From Bacteroidetes bacterium GWF2_43_63 (GTDB taxonomy: Bacteria > Bacteroidota > Bacteroidia > Bacteroidales > DTU049), in the NCBI GenBank assembly GCA_001769275.1, contig MEOQ01000026.1, positions 23,431-87,430 on the forward strand: 64,000 bases of DNA, given 5' to 3'. The stretch's first letter is position 1, and every line of letters begins with the position of its first letter. The notes under the pieces were generated by a model. The model did no database searches. It was given only the letters and a program-made list of their open reading frames with translations, and was not told the origin of the DNA. The translations under genes were made by a program, and so were the position numbers. This document shows positions 60,906 to 64,000 of this stretch, one piece after another.

Positions 60906-61331
60906 ATGAATATCAAAACAAGAAATAAACGATCAACAGATTTCAATTCAGCATCCATGTCGGACCTGGTGTTTCTGTTGCTGATATTCTTCATGCTGAC
61001 ATCGACTTTAGTTAGTCCGAACGCAATAAAATTACTGCTTCCAAGCAGCACCAGCGAACGAGTTCCGGTTGAAAAAAAAGCGGTAAATGTCTACATTGAT
61101 GATCAGTTTCAATATTCCATCGACCAGGTCATTCTCGATGCAGCAGGACTTCGTGAAGGAATTAAATCAAGGCTCGACGGGCAAACAGAAGCATCTGTAG
61201 TTCTACGTTCCGACGCTACAGTGCCAATTCAGTTTGCAGTAAACGTTATCGATGTAGTAAACTCAATCAACAAGGAAAAGGGAACCAAGCATAAAGTAAT
61301 TCTGGCTACAAGACCCGAAGACAAACTGTAA
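60906..61331 (+). CDS. exbD: ExbD/TolR biopolymer transport protein
   Basis: The 141-residue protein has a short cytoplasmic start, one membrane segment (about 20-37) with the essential Asp at residue 20 (SMSDLVFLLLIFFMLTSTLV), and a periplasmic domain with VNVYIDDQFQY and RSDATVPIQFAVNVIDVVNS. It is the ExbB partner for proton coupling. At 141 residues it matches the family length. Confidence 0.93.
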   Translation: MNIKTRNKRSTDFNSASMSDLVFLLLIFFMLTSTLVSPNAIKLLLPSSTSERVPVEKKAVNVYIDDQFQYSIDQVILDAAGLREGIKSRLDGQTEASVVLRSDATVPIQFAVNVIDVVNSINKEKGTKHKVILATRPEDKL

Positions 61332-61349
61332 CAGCTAATAAACACAATC

Positions 61350-62075
61350 ATGAAATCGAAAAGAAAAATATCATCGGCATTGTTGACATTGGCATTCTGC
61401 GGTGGCATTGTTGTTTTGCTTTTTCTGTTCGCTTTCCGAACTCCGCTACCTCTTCCCGAAGAAGAAGGAGTAGTGATTGAAACCAATGCTGGCGGCGGTG
61501 GCGGCGGATCAGATGAATATTTCGATCAGGAATTTTATGAAGAAATGTCAAGCGACAATGTTGGAGAAACCAATGATGATGTAATCACACAGGATGTAGA
61601 AAATGTAAATTATAACGCAGGTCAGCAAAACACAACCACCAATGATAGACCAAAAGTGGATAACCGCATCAGTAATTTCAGCTGGGGGCAAGGAAACGGT
61701 ACCGGAACTGGCACTGGAAGCGGAACAGGATCTGGCACAGGAACAGGATCCGGCACAGGCGTAGGCCCCGGCGATGGCCCTGGCACTGGCCCCGGAAGCG
61801 GTCCCGGCTATTCACTGAAGGGACGTGGTGCCAAAAGCATTCCTACGCCCAAATACACCGAAGATGATCAGGGAAAAGTAGTCGTGACAATTTGGGTCGA
61901 TCGTGAAGGAAAAGTAACACGTGCAGAACCCGGCGCCATTGGTACAACCGTTTCAAATCCTTCATTGTGGACCGCCGCAAAAAATGCAGCTCTTCAGGCA
62001 AAATTTTCTACAAATGAAAGCGCTCCTGAAGTGCAGAAAGGTACAATTACTTATACCTTTATAAAGCTGAATTAA
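61350..62075 (+). CDS. tonB: TonB-family energy transducer with Gly/Thr/Ser/Pro repeat linker
   Basis: The 241-residue protein has an N-terminal membrane anchor (about 8-28), an acidic segment, then a low-complexity linker (about 113-150) made of GT, GS and GP pairs. The usual Pro/Lys-rich TonB linker is absent. The C-terminal TonB domain (about 160-241) includes GKVVVTIWVDREGKVTRAE and TITYTFIKLN. It forms an operon with exbB and exbD. The linker DNA is itself repetitive (GGAACAGGATCTGGCACAGG units), prone to length change. Confidence 0.88.
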   Translation: MKSKRKISSALLTLAFCGGIVVLLFLFAFRTPLPLPEEEGVVIETNAGGGGGGSDEYFDQEFYEEMSSDNVGETNDDVITQDVENVNYNAGQQNTTTNDRPKVDNRISNFSWGQGNGTGTGTGSGTGSGTGTGSGTGVGPGDGPGTGPGSGPGYSLKGRGAKSIPTPKYTEDDQGKVVVTIWVDREGKVTRAEPGAIGTTVSNPSLWTAAKNAALQAKFSTNESAPEVQKGTITYTFIKLN

Positions 62076-62145
62076 TCACAGTTCATAAAGTATAAAGGCA
62101 CTTCAATCATCGTACTGAAGCGGCTTTATAAACTTTACATACTTT

Positions 62146-63720
62146 CTACTTTCCACTTTCTTTGGGAGGATAATCGAGCGAATAATGCAACCCCCTGCTC
62201 TCTTTACGTTCCAGCGCCATTTTGATGATCAGATATCCAACTGAAATCATATTGCGAAGTTCGCAGATTTCTTTTGTTACAACCGATTTTTTATACAGGT
62301 CTTCTGTTTCTTCATACAGGATTTTCAGGCGGTCTAATGCGCGTTTTAAGCGAAGATTGGAGCGCACAATTCCGACATAGCTACCCATGATGGAATTAAG
62401 CTCTTTTCGTGTTTGTGTGATGAGCACCATTTCCTCGTTCAGCGCAGTTCCTTCAGCATCCCAGACAGGGATTTCGTTGTTATACTCAATATGTTTAACT
62501 GCTTCGATGGCATCCATAGCAGCCCGATGACTGAATACGGCAGCCTCAAGCAATGAATTGGAAGCAAGTCGGTTTGCTCCATGCAAGCCAGTGCAAGACA
62601 CTTCACCAGTCGCGTACAAATTTTTAATATTATTGCGACCAGATTCATCAACCTTTATTCCGCCGCACTGATAGTGGGCTGCAGGCACTACCGGAATCAT
62701 GTCGCGCGAAATATCAACGCCTTTGCTCAGACAATGCGCAAAAATTGTTGGGAAATGATCCAGCAACATTTTCTTTCCGAGATGCCGTGCATCCAGGTAT
62801 AAATGATCGGCACCACTGACTTTCATTTCATTATCGATGGCACGGGCAACAATATCTCGAGGCGCCAGCGACTGACGTGCGTCGTATTTCTGCATAAATT
62901 CCTTGCCGTCGTAGGTCTTCAGAATTGCTCCGGCACCGCGCAGAGCCTCAGTTATAAGAAATGCAGGTTTTTCGGTTGGATAATAAAAAGCCGTTGGATG
63001 AAACTGTACAAATTCCATATTTTCCACAGCGCCCTTGGCACGGTACACCATAGCGACTCCGTCTCCGGTAGCCACTTCCGGGTTAGTAGTAACCCCATAA
63101 ACATTACCGCTGCCACCGGTAGCAATCAGTGTGATTTTCGAAATATAAGTATCGACTTTCCCGGTTTCCGGATTTAAAACATAGGCTCCAAAGCAAGTAA
63201 TATTCTCGGATTTCTTGGTGACGTTTTTTCCCAAATGATGCTCCGTTATTATTTCAATCGTGAAATAATTCTCAAGCACGGTAATATTTGGATGCTCGCG
63301 AATCTGTTGTGTAAGCGCGCGCTGGATCTCGGCTCCGGTACGATCCTTATAATGAAATATTCTTTTTTCACTGTGGCCTCCTTCTCTGGCCAGATCATAT
63401 TCACCGTCGGTATTCTTGTCGAACTGTGTTCCAAAATTTATCATCTCTATGATTCGTTCAGTGCTTTCTTCGATAGTGAATCGGACAACATTTTCATTGT
63501 TGAGTCCTGCGCCAGCAATAATGGTGTCGCGAATATGTTTTTCGTACGAGTCAGGGCCATACATCACGCCTGCAATTCCTCCCTGTGCATAATGAGTGGC
63601 GGTTTCATCCAAAGCTGATTTTGTAAGAATGACAACCTTGCCATAAGGCGCCACTTTCAGTGCATATGTAAGACCGGCGATGCCACTGCCGATGATCAGA
63701 AAATCGCAGTATTGCTTCAT
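62146..63720 (-). CDS. nadB: L-aspartate oxidase
   Basis: NadB oxidises L-aspartate to iminoaspartate with FAD, the first step of de novo NAD synthesis. The 524-residue length is standard. The FAD motif DFLIIGSGIAGLTYAL is at about 6-21, with TKSALDETATHYAQGGIAGV, GHSEKRIFHYKDRTG, FVQFHPTAFYYP, ALRGAGAIL and GLHGANRLASNSLLEAAVFS. nadA and nadC are not adjacent. It is convergent with tonB and has a -7 box upstream. Confidence 0.95.
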   Translation of the reverse strand: MKQYCDFLIIGSGIAGLTYALKVAPYGKVVILTKSALDETATHYAQGGIAGVMYGPDSYEKHIRDTIIAGAGLNNENVVRFTIEESTERIIEMINFGTQFDKNTDGEYDLAREGGHSEKRIFHYKDRTGAEIQRALTQQIREHPNITVLENYFTIEIITEHHLGKNVTKKSENITCFGAYVLNPETGKVDTYISKITLIATGGSGNVYGVTTNPEVATGDGVAMVYRAKGAVENMEFVQFHPTAFYYPTEKPAFLITEALRGAGAILKTYDGKEFMQKYDARQSLAPRDIVARAIDNEMKVSGADHLYLDARHLGKKMLLDHFPTIFAHCLSKGVDISRDMIPVVPAAHYQCGGIKVDESGRNNIKNLYATGEVSCTGLHGANRLASNSLLEAAVFSHRAAMDAIEAVKHIEYNNEIPVWDAEGTALNEEMVLITQTRKELNSIMGSYVGIVRSNLRLKRALDRLKILYEETEDLYKKSVVTKEICELRNMISVGYLIIKMALERKESRGLHYSLDYPPKESGK

Positions 63721-63742
63721 CTGTTCAGATGTTGATAATATA

Positions 63743-63750
63743 CAAATTTA
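63743..63750 (-). promoter_or_regulatory. -7 box (TAAATTTG) for nadB
   Basis: The minus strand reads TAAATTTG 22 bases before the ATG at 63720. Confidence 0.5.
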
Positions 63751-64000
63751 CAAATTCTGAAAGAACCAAATAAATGCGCCGGATCAACGCATTTAAATAA
63801 CTGCACATACTTCTGATTAGCTCATCCGATGCCGTCTTCAAGCATACAATGCCCTGCCTTTACAACCTTTGTTACACAGAGTTTAAAGGAGTACACACAG
63901 AGTATCCTTTAGATTTGCCCCCGAATACATTTCAACGCAAATTCGTAGAAGTATTTCAAAATTCGGATTCAATTAACCGGAGGAATAGAGGTGAACTAAA
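63751..64000. other. Terminal 250 bases without a recognisable gene
   Basis: No open frame, RNA or terminator is evident. Words such as TTACACAGAGTTTAAAGGAGTACACACAGAGT form an imperfect repeat of ACAGAGT, similar to Bacteroidota intergenic repeats. Confidence 0.35.

Noticed and set aside
61698..61810. CRISPR-like or regulatory repeat array in tonB
   Set aside because: The periodicity comes from codons for GT/GS/GP pairs in the TonB linker; it is in frame and without unique spacers.

Overview
The window looks like a chromosomal segment of a free-living, gliding/T9SS-type member of the Bacteroidota (class Bacteroidia or a near relative; I cannot name the genus). The reasons are: type IX secretion genes (porU, porV, porP, gldK, gldH), proteins ending in T9SS sorting domains, Bacteroidota-only families (DUF4831, DUF4476, TPR-HTH regulators), mostly absent Shine-Dalgarno sequences, and repeated occurrence of the Bacteroidota -7 promoter box TAnnTTTG a few bases to a few tens of bases upstream of starts. 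There are no transposases, phage genes, CRISPR arrays or rRNA genes. Almost all of the window is ordinary core genome.

Layout. 0-8.1 kb: a truncated DUF4831 lipoprotein, aroB, and a minus-strand operon coaX > outer membrane protein > TPR protein > lptC, followed by a PpiD-like chaperone with its own promoter. 8.1-11.9 kb: tRNA-Phe with a textbook promoter and terminator, a DUF4476 protein, a large T9SS type B secreted PKD protein and a PNPOx-fold protein. 11.9-16.5 kb: a tight purine-salvage/nucleotide operon hpt > double adenylate kinase > adk > obg > PAP2 phosphatase, divergent from purE. 16.5-22 kb: a pair of envelope proteins (a barrel, and an HhH domain fused to a large barrel-like region), a peptide transporter and a YhcC-like radical SAM protein. 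22-26.4 kb: an intergenic region with a possible 33-residue peptide gene, nfeD, a YD-like secreted protein, RNase P RNA and a lipoprotein.

26.4-30 kb: an ECF sigma factor, a membrane-anchored protein with a C-terminal barrel-like domain and a T9SS type A PKD protein, possibly one signalling module. 30-35.6 kb: holB, ricT(PSP1), gldH and PBP1A, a cluster interrupted by a 133-bp direct repeat. 35.6-42 kb: a candidate small RNA, a secreted C1-family peptidase, a saccharopine dehydrogenase-like enzyme, a 580-bp gene-free stretch, a TPR-HTH membrane regulator and an orphan DppC-like permease. 42-49.2 kb: ettA, a tandem universal stress protein, a sugar-kinase/RapZ-C fusion, and a metal-stress ECF operon (sigma, zinc-finger anti-sigma, two Spy/ZraP-like proteins).

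49.3-57.6 kb: ispF and the T9SS cluster porU-porV (minus) divergent from porP-gldK (plus). 57.7-64 kb: murF-anmK (peptidoglycan synthesis/recycling), exbB-exbD-tonB and nadB. Functionally the window joins envelope building (murF, anmK, PBP1A, lptC, coaX) with protein export by T9SS; the secreted PKD proteins are likely clients of the export apparatus encoded 20-45 kb away.

The observations I consider most worth checking are the double adenylate kinase with a degenerate second domain, the kinase-RapZ fusion, the ECF/barrel/PKD module, the HhH-barrel pair, and two places where an intrinsic terminator abuts the start codon of the next gene.
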